64,000 nt of DNA from Allodiplogaster sudhausi (GCA_945643635.1 CALZFC010000280.1:77501-141500); one strand, 5' to 3'; shown: positions 35,335 to 46,500, counted from the first letter of the stretch. Numbers and translations are program-made. Notes: a model not told the origin generated them from the sequence alone.

Positions 35335-36781
35335 CTAGAAGCAGAGTTTCAAAAGCATTGAAACTATGACAAATGAGGACAGCATCATTACTACTGTGAA
35401 TTCAAGATTTTCCTTGATTAAGGCTATGAAATTGGATTTGAATGCCTTCAGTTGACTGAATCTTGAGTTGGAGCCTTGGATTGTGTTGTCAGAGAGGAGC
35501 GTCTCGAGTTGTCCTTGAATTTGGGTCGTTGTGCTTGAGACTCCGCAGCTGAGGTTGCAATCCTCATTCACTTGAGCGCTAGTGGCTTGGAAGACGGCCA
35601 TTCTCGTTGTTGCATCTGGAGAGCATTGTATTGCGATTGCTAGACCGCTCTTGCAGTTCAGGTGCCCGATGATATGGTCGTTTGCACCTGTGCAAATGTA
35701 CGACATTTGTGCTCCAGTAGAGCAGCTGTGGCACCCTTGCAACTTGCTGGAAAGCAGTTCACATTTGTCGCTTTCTTGGATTTGGGCAAATTGGAACCCT
35801 TCGATTGTGATTGAGACGTCGCCGACCGCCTTGAGCGCCACTGCTTGGACCGTTGTCCCTTCGGTTTCAAGCCAAAGACAACCTGATCGCTGTGGTAGCG
35901 GTCGTTCATGCAGGGCCTTGGTCGTTGCTGCTCCTGTGGGGCATCTGCATGATACTTGGTCGTCGTCTATTAGATGACATTGGCATGCATTTGGATCGAG
36001 TTGGCATTGTTCGAGTTCGTTTGGGTTACACTTGAATTGTTCAGCCTCTTGAACTTCTTCTGGAGTCAGCCTTCCGATCTTCGTCCCGTCAAATACGAAG
36101 GAATCGACTAGACTTGGCATTGGCAGGCTGACCACGTAGTTAAGTACGAACTTTACTCCTTGCACCGTCTCGCTGAAGTCGTTTGTCATCTTGAGCGTCC
36201 TTGTTTCGGTGCTGTTGTTTGTCGAGATGTCGATTTTCAGAGTGACGACGGGAGTTGCATGTGAAGACTTCGTGTACTCCATTCTCTCGAGGTCGAGCTA
36301 CCGAGCGGTAGAATGTGCAGGCCGAATTGCATGTCAGGCAGCCATTCCACAAGCATCCTGACGATGGGAGGCAGCCTGATACTCCTGGTAGGTCATTCAG
36401 TGTTCCGAGCTCGGTGATTGATTGATTTGGCCTGATTGTGCGGCAGCGGTCTTCTACACAACTTCCGTAGGATGAGCATCTCTTGATCGAGGTGGTGTCG
36501 ATGTCAACAGCTTTGGTGTAGAAGTGGGAAATCTTCTCGCATCTTAGAGCGATCTTCTGGACAGACGCCTCAATTGTTGCGGTGGCACGTCCTTCTTGAT
36601 CCTTCACTTGGAGACAAAGAGTTCCACCAGTTGCTGCTTCCTTGAAATTGCTGACTGCCTGGCTGGTGCAGCTCGTGATTCCTGCTATCGTCTCGCAAAT
36701 CTCTTCCGATGTGGAGATGACGACTGAGTGATTCCTCGATTGCTTCAGCTCCTGCTGAAAAGTCGGCAGCTCTGGCTGCAC
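35335..36781 (-). pseudogene. env-like glycoprotein region of the BEL/Pao element
   Basis: Two overlapping frames (36781-36140 and 36282-35335) encode a Cys-rich ectodomain ending in a hydrophobic segment (FTVVMMLSSFVIVSMLLKL) and a stop. Motifs include SGCLWNGCLTCNSACTF, CQCHLIDDDQVSCRCP, SGCLWLETEGTTVQAVAL and VGDVSITIEGFQF. The spaced cysteines and the GCLW pattern resemble the phlebovirus-G2-like envelope proteins known in nematode BEL elements (for example Tas and Cer7). That assignment is from memory of the family, not a search. A frame change near 36290 separates the two frames, so it is probably inactive. The 5' end is cut by the LINE boundary near 36790. Confidence 0.6.
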
Positions 36782-36789
36782 AGTTTGAT

Positions 36790-38371
36790 TCTGTTTTCAC
36801 ACATGATAATGGTATTCTTCCTCCTTTCTCCCCCCGTACATCCCTCTCTCTCAGTGATCTGGACTTTTCTCCATATATTGTCGAGCGATTCCTGCGTGGT
36901 ATGCCATCTAAAACTTCGCATGGTCCTGAGTTAATTCCATCTTTGTTTTTTAAGAAATGCGCAACGTCTCTTGCTCTCCCTCTCTCGCTTATCTTTGAAT
37001 CATCATTTATATCTGGTGAAGTTTCATTAGCCTGGAAGCAGGCAATAATTAGGCCATTATTCAAGAAAGGCGCACGAGACCAACCGTGCAATTATTTCCC
37101 TTACTAGTTCCATTTCTAAGTGCATTGAACGTATTGTAAAGTTTTCTGTATATAAATTTCTCTCCGAGAATAGGCTTCTCTCCGACAGCCAATTTGGTTT
37201 TCGTCGGAATCGCAGCTCGACCTTGCAACTCCTGTTGTATAAAAATAAGCTCCTAGAACTCCATGCTAAGAAATATAATTTTTATGTTTTGCACATAGAT
37301 TTTGCAAAGGCATTTGATACTGTCTCTCATCCTAAGTTGCTCTCAAAGCTTACTTCGTATGGTATTTGTGGCAACCTGCATCATTGGCTCTCTAGCTGGC
37401 TGCATGATCGCACTCAATCTGTTTCGTTAGAAAATGTTCTTTCCCCGCCCTCCACAGTTCTGTCTGGAATAGGACAGGGCACCGTACTAGGTCCTCTTCT
37501 GTTCCTGATTTTTATTAATGATATTTGTGATAATTTTACTGATTCCAATAAATTCATTCCTTTCCTTTTTGCTGATGATCTGAAGGTTATCAGCATCTTT
37601 CCAACTAGGCATCCCACTTCCTCTCCCCTCGATTATGCCATATCTTGCATTGAAGACGGGGTGAAAATATGGCAGCTTTCCATCAATGCAGATAAATGCG
37701 CTCTCCTCCATTTCGGAAGTACTAACCCAAGGCTACAGTTTTCTATATTTGGTTCTCCAATTTCAAACCCGCAATATGTTAGGGATCTAGGTGTACTTTT
37801 TGCAAGCAATCTTTCTTTTCGACCACATATTATGGATATTGTTAAGAAGGCAAACAAGCGCACCAATTTTCTTTTCCTCTGCATACGCTCTCGCAGTGCC
37901 AAAGCTCTTGTAGCTGCATATATAGCATATGTTAGATCAATTATAGAGTATGCATCTCCAGTTTATGACCCCCATCTGATTCGAGAAGTTAACTTGATCG
38001 AAAATGTCCAGAAATATTTCCTTAGACGTCTGTATGCACGCTGTCGATTTAAGTTCTTGTCATATGAAAATGCATGCTCCAAATTCTCCCTCCAATCGCT
38101 CACACTTCGCAGGGAAATTGCATGTTATAAAATTATGTTCTCGCTATGTTCTGGTCAGTCTGACTTGCCTTTGTCAGTATTTTTCTACATTGTTCCCTCC
38201 CGAACCAGGGGTAGATCTTTCAAGCTATATCCAACTTTTAAGGCTAGTGACAATACGCTTAAAAATTCAATTGTTCATAAAACATTCAAGGTGCTTAATG
38301 GTCTATCCGATTGCGATTTTTCTCTCTCTTTTGATTCATTTAAAAACAAGGCTTTAATGGTTCGCAAATAA
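36790..38371 (+). pseudogene. LINE reverse transcriptase (frame-disrupted)
   Basis: Upstream part: SKTSHGPELIPSLFFKKC and WKQAIIRPLFKKG, the usual RT entry. The frame then breaks near 37098 where the conserved NYRPISL block is damaged by a small deletion (NYFPY then stop). It reopens with SQFGFRRNRSSTLQLLL (about 37190), DFAKAFDTVSHPKLL, GIGQGTVLGPLLFLIFIND and the catalytic FLFADDLKV (about 37565-37590), and continues to a stop at 38371. The C-terminal RT 'thumb' and tail are intact. Non-autonomous as found. Confidence 0.85.
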
Positions 38372-38575
38372 TTTGTTTGTCATCATACATTCGATTTACC
38401 TGTTTTCTCCTCCCTTTATTCTTTCTCGTTTTTCCTTTTCTCTCGTAATTTTCTTTTCTTTTCTTTTCCTTCGTTTTGCATTTTATTCTGTCATTGTCTT
38501 TAGCTTTACATGTAAGTGCATCTATGCCATTGTAATGTTCTCGCATTAAGTAACATCATGTATGCGAATAAAGAT
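36790..38575 (+). mobile_element. 5'-truncated non-LTR retrotransposon (CR1/Jockey-like)
   Basis: Carries the reverse transcriptase of a LINE on the plus strand, inside the BEL/Pao element. Start (about 36785-36795) and end (about 38575) are set where BEL sequence stops and resumes. The 3' end is short and A-poor, with GAATAAAGATATATA. No endonuclease domain is present, so it is 5'-truncated. I cannot see a target-site duplication, consistent with a deletion at the junction. Confidence 0.8.
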
Positions 38576-40810
38576 ATATAGGACGCACTTGCTGTCGCTC
38601 CAGAGCAAGGTCTTCTGTGGTTGAATGTGTAGCTCTCGTTTTACGAAAGTGGCGAGCTTTGACCCGATCTGCGCGGAAGTCAGCTCCAGCCGCGGAATTG
38701 TTACCTTGTCCGCCTTCTCGGATCTTGGAGTCACGCGCGCCTTTGCGAATACTGGTACGACCTTGTATCCGTGCTCAGTTTTTGTCCGAAGATAGACCAC
38801 TGCTCCGATTCCTGTGGCGCTTGCATCAGAGAAGACATGGATTTGAGTTGTCTCGTTGATCTCGATTTGTCGTTCGATGGTGACTTGCTGGTCGAGAAGG
38901 TCCTCTGAGAGTCTCTGCCATTCCAATTGATCGTCTGCTTTAAGAGTCTGCTTCCAGTTGTATTTTGCATTCAACTTCTGGAGGAACTGGCGAGCGGGAA
39001 GTACGGCAGGGCTAATGAGACCACAAGGATCAAAGCCTGCGGCTACTTCAGAGCTCACAATTGTCTTTGTCGTCACTTCTCCGCGCTTCCTTCCTGACTT
39101 GATTGTCAGAGTGTCCTTTTCTGTGTCCCAGACTAGACCGAGGAACTTGGCTGTCTTCTCTGCAGGCTCATCTGCGAATTCCTCGTGGACAGCTTTGTTG
39201 TTGCAGGTGAATTCTCTGAGCACCATTCTTCGTTTTGCAAGAATTCGTTTGGCTTCTTCGCATTTTGATTTGGCTTCTTCTGTTGTCTCCGCGAAGAACA
39301 TGAAGTTGTCGGCGTAGAGGTTGGCACGTAGTTCCTTTGCGAGTGGGCTGTCTTCTTCGCTAAGGAGGTTGTCGAGGCTGGCTGCGAGGAGAAAGGGAGA
39401 TGCAATGACTCCGAAGAGCACTCTGGTGAATCTCAACTCGCGGATGTTGTCATCCGTAGCCTCCTTGCCAGGATCCTTCAGCCAGAGAAACCTTGTGACA
39501 TCTCTATCTTTCTCGTGTAGCCCCAGTTGCAGGAAAGCCTTTTGAATGTCCGCTGTCACCACAATCTTGTGGCATCGCATTCGGAGGAGCATGCCCGTCA
39601 GATTTGCAATCATTGACGGTCCGGGAAACATGCTTTCGTTTAGAGATCTTCCCCGTGGACCTGCTGAAGCATCAAAGACGATACGCAATTTCGTCGTCTT
39701 CTTGGCTGGATTGTACACCCCGTGGTGCGGGATGTAGTGAATGAGGCGGTCATCATCTGGAGTCGCCCTTGGAACCTCTTCGACAATTCCAGCTTGGAGT
39801 TGCTCCTGGATGGCATGATCGTACATCTCTAGACGACCTTGTTCCTTCAGATGTCGAAGGTTTGACTTCAGTCTTCCAAAGCAAAGGGCACGATTATTGG
39901 GAAGTTGTGGCTGCTCAGATTTCCATGGCCATCCAACCACGACTCTCCCTTCGTCTCCCGGCTCGTTGGATATCGTCATGGATTCTTGGAACTTTCGTTT
40001 CGCCGTTTCGTCATCCTGTTCCCATGGATCGTCATAAATGCCAAGACATTCGAGGCTGTGCATTTCTCGCATGAGATCGTCTAGTCTCTTCTCAGCCGCA
40101 GTCTTCTTCGTTGACTTTGTCGGAGTCGCGCCAGTGATTGCTGCGACTACTGCCGTTCCTGTTGCTAGCTTGCCAAGTGTTGTCTTTAAGAGGGTCAGTC
40201 CGGACGGCAGTGTTTGTTCCTTCTCTTGGACTATCTCCCAGAAGTAGTCGCTTCCGATGAGCATTGATGGAGTTGTGAGTTCTCCCTTCGGAACTTGCTT
40301 CTCGAATTCTTCTGGAGTGACACTCTGGACGCTGCCGATGATCGACTTCACGCTCTTCACTTCTATCTGCAGGATAGATCCGTCCTCTTGTTGCATGCCG
40401 ATTTTGAAGAGTTGGCTTGGAATGTCGGTTGTCTGGGAAGAAGCAAAGGTGGTTACCACAATGCGTTTTTCCTCTTCAGGTTGCAGCTTCAACATGTTGG
40501 CTGCTTCTTCGGAAATGAAGGAACTTTGACTTCCGAAATCCAAAAATGCTGTTGCTTGAATCTCCTCTCCCGTCTCTAAGTTGATGAGGCACACTGGTGC
40601 GGTGAGTAACACGACATCTTTCTCTTCTCTTGTGATTGCTGCTGTTACGTTCGGTGCCTGCCACGCGGGTCTGTTATGGATTGGTGGTTTGTTGTTTGAG
40701 CAGATAGAGGACTGATGTGAGCTGTCGCCACACTGCCTACATCGAAACTTGCTGGTGCACTCGGTTGACATGTGTCTGTTGCTCAGACATTTGAAGCAGA
40801 GCTTCTTCAT
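38546..40810 (-). pseudogene. BEL/Pao pol: zinc knuckles, protease, RT, RNase H (truncated)
   Basis: Starts with two CCHC knuckles (CFKCLSNRHMSTEC, CRQCGDSSHQSSIC). An aspartic protease follows (ATAFLDFGSQSSFI). RT motifs are LRIVFDASAGPRGRSLNE, VVTADIQKAFLQL, LRFTRVLFGVIASPFLLAA and LYADNFMFF. In the last, the usual YxDD active site reads YADN (about 39305-39320). RNase H has HVFSDASATGIGAVVYLR and LLWSDSKC, where the element is cut by the LINE; the final dozen codons of the open frame are LINE antisense. No integrase follows. BEL/Pao is supported by domain order, the RT signature, the 5-bp target duplication and the adjacent gag type. Confidence 0.85.
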
Positions 40811-40828
40811 CTTGGCGTGTTCGCGGCG

Positions 40829-42013
40829 TTATTTGGCTGTTTTGTATTTGTCGCAAGCAGTTTCGAAGTGTGAATCGCCACAGAGGCGGCACTGCTTGCC
40901 TACCTTCATTCTTGGCTTTATTTCCGTCTTCTGGAACACCGATTTCCTTTCTTGGCCTCTTGCATTGATTGTCACTGCATTGACTTTGACTCGGAGTTGA
41001 TTCTCGATCTCACTGACGGCTCGTCTGTCCTTGATTTCCTCTTGGCAGAACTGGAGCATCCGCGTGACGTTCCAGCTCTCCTGTCGTGTCTGTGTTCTTC
41101 TCTTCTCGCGAACACAGCTTGTTAGAAGCCAGGAGGGAAGCCGTTCTTGGATTGCCATTGCCATTTGTTCGTGCTCGATGTCCTCTCCCAACTCTCCCAG
41201 CTGCCGACAAATCTTCGTCATTTCTCTTACTGCAACTTGCGTGTTTGCAATGGATTCGTCGGGCTTGCTTATCCGCCTAAGCATTGCATGTAGCCTTGAT
41301 TTGTTTAGCATCGTGTCTCCGTACTCCTCTTCCAGGGTCTTGAGCACGTCCGAGGTAGCGGAGCTTATCGATGTCAGTGAGAGGTTGGCTATCGATAGAG
41401 GCACGGAATAACTGGATGAAACTTGGCCACTCAGTGACGTTACCATCGAAGCTTGGTAGCGTTTGGACCGGCGGTCGCGGCGAGAGTAAATTGAAACCAT
41501 TGACCGACTCATTGTCTGTTCGAGTGGCGGCTTGTTATTTGGCGGCTTGTTGGTTGACTGCTGCGGGATTGGCATGATGGCTTTGTTCTGCAGGATTGTC
41601 TTGACCTTGATTTGGTGGTTGCAACTTCCCTGTTGCTACTTGCAGCAGTCGTTCGTTTGATTTGAGACGGATGAGGGCGTCGAATGCCTTGCTCATCAGG
41701 GCATCGGTGCCGTCGACGCCTTTCTCCCGTTGTTCCTTGTCTTGTCTTGCTTGCTCTTGCTGCTCATCGCCTCAAGATGAATTCGTCGTACTCGCTCAAG
41801 GTCTTGGTCAGCTCTGCTCGCATCAGCTCCAATGAAGCGATTAGGGAGCATGTCGTTTTGAGCAGCTCGTTCTTGCCGCTCTCGTCTTCGGCACCGACTT
41901 CGAAGTCGGTGCTTTCTGCTTCTGCGATCTTCTTCTTGATCTTTGAGAGAGACGCCTATCAGCGACGATCGAATGGTCGCCGCCATTTGTAGTCTAGCGG
42001 CCGCCCTGATCAA
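40829..42013 (-). pseudogene. BEL/Pao gag (broken frames)
   Basis: The main part is an open frame at 41575-40829 with a helical capsid-like region (VLKTLEEEYGDTML, MTKICRQLGELGEDI, MAMAIQERLPSWLL) typical of the Gag-type domain of BEL elements. It ends with a CCHC knuckle (CRLCGDSHFETAC). Upstream gag sequence (42013-41580) continues in other frames, implying at least one indel near 41760 and a stop near 41576. A UAA at 40829-40831 separates this knuckle from the next two in the same frame as pol. Confidence 0.7.
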
Positions 42014-42044
42014 CCTCTGAGCTCGTGACGTGGTACCGGGCGTT

Positions 42045-42064
42045 CGATCCGATTCGACGCACCA
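42045..42064 (-). promoter_or_regulatory. Candidate primer-binding site
   Basis: On the element's sense strand, two bases after the 5' LTR, the sequence reads TGGTGCGTCGAATCGGATCG. It starts with TGG, complementary to a tRNA CCA end, so the primer would be a tRNA ending ...GACGCACCA. I cannot identify which tRNA. Confidence 0.6.
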
Positions 42065-42066
42065 CT

Positions 42067-42478
42067 TGTTGAGCAGACTTCTTCTTTATCATCCTCAAAC
42101 TTGGGTAATTAAACCAATTCCTCTTAGCACAAATTCTAAATGGAAAGAGAAATGAAATGATTAACAAGCGTTTGCTTCTCCTTATATATCATACAAGGCG
42201 AGAAATCACAGGCTTCTAGACGTCAATATTACTCATGGAAATATAAAGAGATTATTTGAGGAAAGGAGGGTTGAGAGACATAGCGAGAGACTTGGCGCAA
42301 TTCCGGGAAAGAAATGAATAAGCGCGGTGCTCTTTCTCGAGTCGAGATGGCGCCTGTTCATATGATTCATCTTAACGAAAGGAAGAAAGGAAAAATAGAC
42401 TCGGCAAAGTTGCTACAAAACAATCGAGCAAGGCCATGAAAGAGGATGATTCATTTCTAATTTCGGCATTCGCCGACA
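42067..42478 (-). repeat. LTR (5' LTR of the element) with exact SL1 sequence
   Basis: 412 bp, about 98.5% identical to 34902-35313. Positions 42094-42115, read on the minus (sense) strand, are identical to the 22-nt nematode SL1 leader (GGTTTAATTACCC joined to AAGTTTGAG). It sits 27 nt before the LTR end and the primer-binding site, where the R/U5 boundary would be expected. Confidence 0.93.
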
Positions 42479-42679
42479 ACGCTAGCCTTGAGTATCGGTC
42501 GCTGCTCTCGTCTCTTTTCATTCTCTTTCGATACCGTGCTCTCTCCGGAAGGCCACCCAACCGCTTCACTCGAACTCAAGGGAGTCCTCGATGGCCTCAA
42601 GTCGACGGGCAAACCCGCTTATACTCGGGCGTTTGAGGCGGCAGCGAAGAAGGCAAAGGAGCTTGTCGATTCGTACTGA

Positions 42680-43513
42680 ACAATTTCAATATTTCCACTT
42701 ATAATTAGTTCCCCTTGAATCTGTTTCTTCCTCTATTATTTTTCCGCGATTTTTATCTAGGCGTTATGAGTTTCTTTCCTTTTCAAATTTTTGTTGAATT
42801 TGTATATTTGTATATAAAGTCTTCTTTCGTTTATCAGTGTCTGAAATTTCATGGAACAAGGGAGAAGTATAGCGAAGATGAGCCAGTGAGAAAATATAGG
42901 TATCCAAACAATCCATGTTCCTAAAAATAGGTTACTAACGAGTCACATTACGCCTTAAAATGCTCTCCTAGTTACATAAATTATATTACTCATAAATCGG
43001 CCAGGAATTACCTGAACATATGTATGTGCGTATGAGGTAACACAACATCACATGCGATCTCCCCTTTGTCTCTCTTTCTCACAATTAACACTGGGTTCCG
43101 AAAAACCCAGTTTCGCCTGTAGATTATTCTCTCACATCCGACCCTGAATGGTTATGTTCATCATAACAGGCGTAATCAGTAGCCTAATCACCAATGTGTT
43201 CCTTCTCTGTGCGACTTGATATATTATAAATCAATACTTTATTCAACAAAAACCTGATATTCAATCAAACCGTGTAGTAATCAGTAACGCGTATAAAATC
43301 GAATGTGGAATGCCGATACTTTTTTTTTTACAAAGTTTTGTGCAATATTCACAGTGAATAAAAAATAATTCAGAAACAAAATTAATTTAATAAGCTTTGG
43401 CTGTGTATTCTACCGTACTCTAAAGGAGATATAGCACTCATTGTGAGCAGTATTTAGGCAAAATGTAGGATAACATTTAAAACAGGGGGCATAAGCCTCC
43501 ACGAAACGTCTTT
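42680..43513. other. Intergenic region between convergent genes
   Basis: The first about 180 bp are homologous to the 3' flank of copy 1 (32870-33060). A hairpin (ACTGGGTTCCGAAAAACCCAGT, about 43091-43112) is the only other structure noticed. No coding exon recognised. Confidence 0.5.
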
Positions 43514-46500
43514 CTAGAGCCTGGCTGGGATCGCCTTGGTCTCTCCGTTCTCCGTTGATAACGTGAGCAGTGTTCCTGAGGGCGGACGGGAGCTGGGCTC
43601 TTTGACGTACTCGAGCAGTTGCTTAGCGATCCATTCTAGCGGAGTCCACTTGGAGTGATCGGCCTTGGGCATCCACTGAAAATATGTCTACATACATATT
43701 TATTGTACGTATTATAATTATAATATTAACATATTTTTCACCACTTCAAGAAATGAAAAAAAAAATACTTTCCACAAATTCTAGAAATGGAACATTGAGA
43801 TGTAAGATAAAATGAAGATAGAATACAATTTCTTTCTTCTGATCTATTCTGCTAATATACCTTTCTATTCATCGGCGTGTCCAGTGTCACTGGAAGGAGT
43901 GCGATGACGGTGGACTCTGTCGGAAGGCCGGATCCCTTTGCCGCGAGACTCGCCGCCAGCTGGTGGACGGCAGCCTTGGCGAGGCCGTAGCCGAGCATAC
44001 TTGGAGTCGGCGACGTTGCCTATAAGGGGATTGGTTGTTGACACTAATGGGGGGTTTTCAGTTGCAAATAAAAGTGGGTTTTCTGCTGTTGCTGAGACTC
44101 CGGTTTTTTGGTTGCTGAGAATAAGGGTTTTTGGTTGCTGAGAAAAAGGGTTTTTGGTTGCTGAGAATAAGGGTTTTTGGTTGCTGAGAAAAAGGGTTTT
44201 TGGTTGCTGAGAATAAGGGTTTTTGGTTGCTGAGAAAAAGAGTTTTTGGTTGCTGAGAATAAGGGTTTTTGGTTGCTGAGAATAAGGGTTTTTGGTTGCT
44301 GAGAATAAGGGTTTTTGGTTGCTGAGAATAAGGGTTTTTGGTTGCTGAGAAAAAGGGTTTTTGGTTGCTGAGAATAAGGGTTTTTGGTTGCTGAGAATAA
44401 GGGTTTTTGGTTGCTGAGAAAAAGGGTTTTTGGTTGCTGGGAATAAGGGTTTTTGGTTGCTGAGAATAAGGGTTTTTGGTTGCTGAGAAAAAGGGTTTTT
44501 GGTTGCTGAGAATAAGGGTTTTTGGTTGCTGAGAAAAAGGGTTTTTGGTTGCTGAGAAAAAGGGTTTTTGGTTGCTGAGAAAAAGGGTTTTTGGTTGCTG
44601 AGAATAAGGGTTTTTGGTTGCTGAGAATAAGGGTTTTTGGTTGCTGAGAATAAGGGTTTTTGGTTGCTGAGAATAAGGGTTTTTGGTTGCTGAGAAAAAG
44701 GGTTTTTGGTTGCTGAGAATAAGGGTTTTTGGTTGCTGAGAAAAAGGGTTTTTGGTTGCTGAGAATAAGGGTTTTTGGTTGCTGAGAATAAGGGTTTTTG
44801 GTTGCTGAGAATAAGGGTTTTTGGTTGCTGAGAAAAAGGGTTTTTTTTGGTTACTCACACTACTGGGTTTTTTCGAGCCCCTGACACTATCTTTTTAATA
44901 TCACCGTGAGGATAGCTCTCTATTTGAAATATAAACAGGAAATTATTAAGTAAAGGAAGAAGTGAAAGATAGTTCAAGAAAGAGATAAAAAAGAGTAGAC
45001 AAGGCAAAGAGAAACATTAATTTGTCTACTGTAATATTCCTGTTCTTATCGTGAATGTGGCCTTATAAAAGCGAAGAATTAATTCAGTGAAGCAAAGAGT
45101 AAATGTCAGGTAAGCTTCTTAATAAATGAAAGATTTAAACGGTAGAGAATCTTTAAATTATTTTTAAAGATGGCTTCTTATTGTAAGGGTACTTTTAATC
45201 TACCGAAAATATAAATATACTAAGTAACTACAGTGTGAGATGGTACTCTTTTTAGTGCTACCGTATATCTCGACTGATTTTTAGTGCTACCGTATACCTC
45301 GGCTTTTTAGTGCTACCGTATACCTCGGGTTTTTTAGTGCTACCGTATATCCCGATTGATTTCTAGTGCTACCGTACCGCGGCGGCTCCCGTGAGTTGGA
45401 GAAGGCCGGTGGGTGCGAGATGAAGAGAAGCGAGGCGCGCCGCCAGCAGACTCGTCCACACCGACTGTTGTAGCATCAGATTCGCGTTCTTCAGCGAATT
45501 CTGAAATGGAAAGAGAAGGACGTGGAGGAAAAGAATTGTATATGGAATAAATTATACCGAAATATCCCTTTGAGAGAAGCATATTATGTATTTACAGCAA
45601 ATTCATAAGGTGCTTAAATAAATAGTCTCGACTTTTTATGAGAAAGAAAGAAAAGAAAACAAATTCAAAGATGCCTGAATAATATTGTTGTTATTTTTTC
45701 CTCTGAATTTACGCTGCTCTAAAACAGGCAGTATCCAAATTTTAGTGTATTTTTTCTATTAATTCAAATGCAACGTAAAGCCTTGTAAATACGGCTTTAG
45801 AAATTGATGATGGACTCCCCTCTTGTATAGCCTAATTATAATGCGGACAGAGAGCAACCTCGGCAGCGATATTGCCGCCGGCCCAACCGCCCGCGACGCA
45901 GAGGACGGCGGTGAGTGAGTGGCCTCCATCCAGGTGGCGGCCCACGTCGGCGAGGAGGGAGGACTCCTCAAGAAAAGAAAGAAAAGTTATTGAACCAGGT
46001 AAGAGGGTAAAGAAGCTCATGTCAGTGACCAGACTCAAAAAAATTGGATGAGGTAAAACAATATTTTCACTAATTATAGCTTTTTCGAATAAAAAAAGAA
46101 CAGCTCAGTGGTTTGTTAGTAATTAAATGGGACAACTACTGAAGTACTCTAACCAAAAAGGGAAACAAGTATGGCAATAGGAACATAGAAAAAAAAAACA
46201 AGAATATTCCAAGATTCATGATCTGAGAATAGAAACAGAATTAACTTTCTAAACACCTAACTAAAGCGAACCAATCCAAAGGGAATGAATACAGGCAATT
46301 AAAATTTTGAAGAAAAAAACCTATTAAAATTTTGCTCTTTCAAAGATTAGCCTGCCCGGTTCCATATTTACGACGCAATCATTTAACATAACAGCTTTTG
46401 TAGAAAAAGAAAAGCATATAGTTAAAAAAAAGAAGGCATCCGAACTGAATATAGAAATATATTCCTTGAGCTGTTTCAATAAAATAATTTGAAGAAAAAA

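Larger units (their letters stand above)
34902..42478 (-). mobile_element. BEL/Pao-type LTR retrotransposon with env-like region, interrupted by a LINE
   Basis: Two 412-bp direct repeats (34902-35313, 42067-42478) with TG...CA ends bracket the element, which is transcribed on the minus strand. Order from its 5' LTR: primer-binding site, gag fragments (42013-40829), protease/RT/RNase H (40810-about 38576), then a foreign LINE (about 38575-36790), then an env-like region (36781-35335). The LTRs differ at about six positions, so insertion is recent. No integrase is seen: the RNase H frame breaks off inside LLWSDSKCVL at the LINE boundary and the env-like part follows directly on the other side. 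LINE insertion therefore probably came with a deletion. With stop codons in gag and a frame break in the env-like region, this copy cannot move on its own. Confidence 0.9.
34087..42679 (+). pseudogene. Unrecognised gene, copy 2, split by an LTR retrotransposon
   Basis: The 5' part is open from 34087 (an internal ATG at 34204 is an alternative) to the insertion point at 34901. The 3' part resumes at 42484 and ends TGA at 42679 (LSIGRCSRLFSFSFDTVLSP...YTRAFEAAAKKAKELV). The element carries its own duplicated ACGCT. Counting that 5-bp repeat once, the two halves are in the same frame and align with copy 1 without a gap, so the gene was intact until insertion. As it stands the upstream frame reads a few residues into the LTR and stops at 34947. 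Function unknown, as for copy 1. Confidence 0.7.

Noticed and set aside
36570..37091. 173-codon open frame (-) spanning the LINE/BEL boundary
   Set aside because: Mostly LINE antisense joined by chance to env-like sequence in a wrong frame.
41684..41992. Open frame on the plus strand
   Set aside because: Antisense of the gag region; the minus strand carries the gag signal.
43091..43112. Hairpin ACTGGGTT..AACCCAGT considered as a spliced-leader RNA gene
   Set aside because: No SL exon, donor or Sm site follows; it is only a short hairpin.
44097..44850. CRISPR-like array
   Set aside because: Units are contiguous with no unique spacers and the genome is eukaryotic; it is a minisatellite.
44058..44858. 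266-codon open frame with [14 protein letters not shown] repeats (-)
   Set aside because: It is the 23-bp minisatellite read in its 69-bp super-period, inside a QDPR intron.
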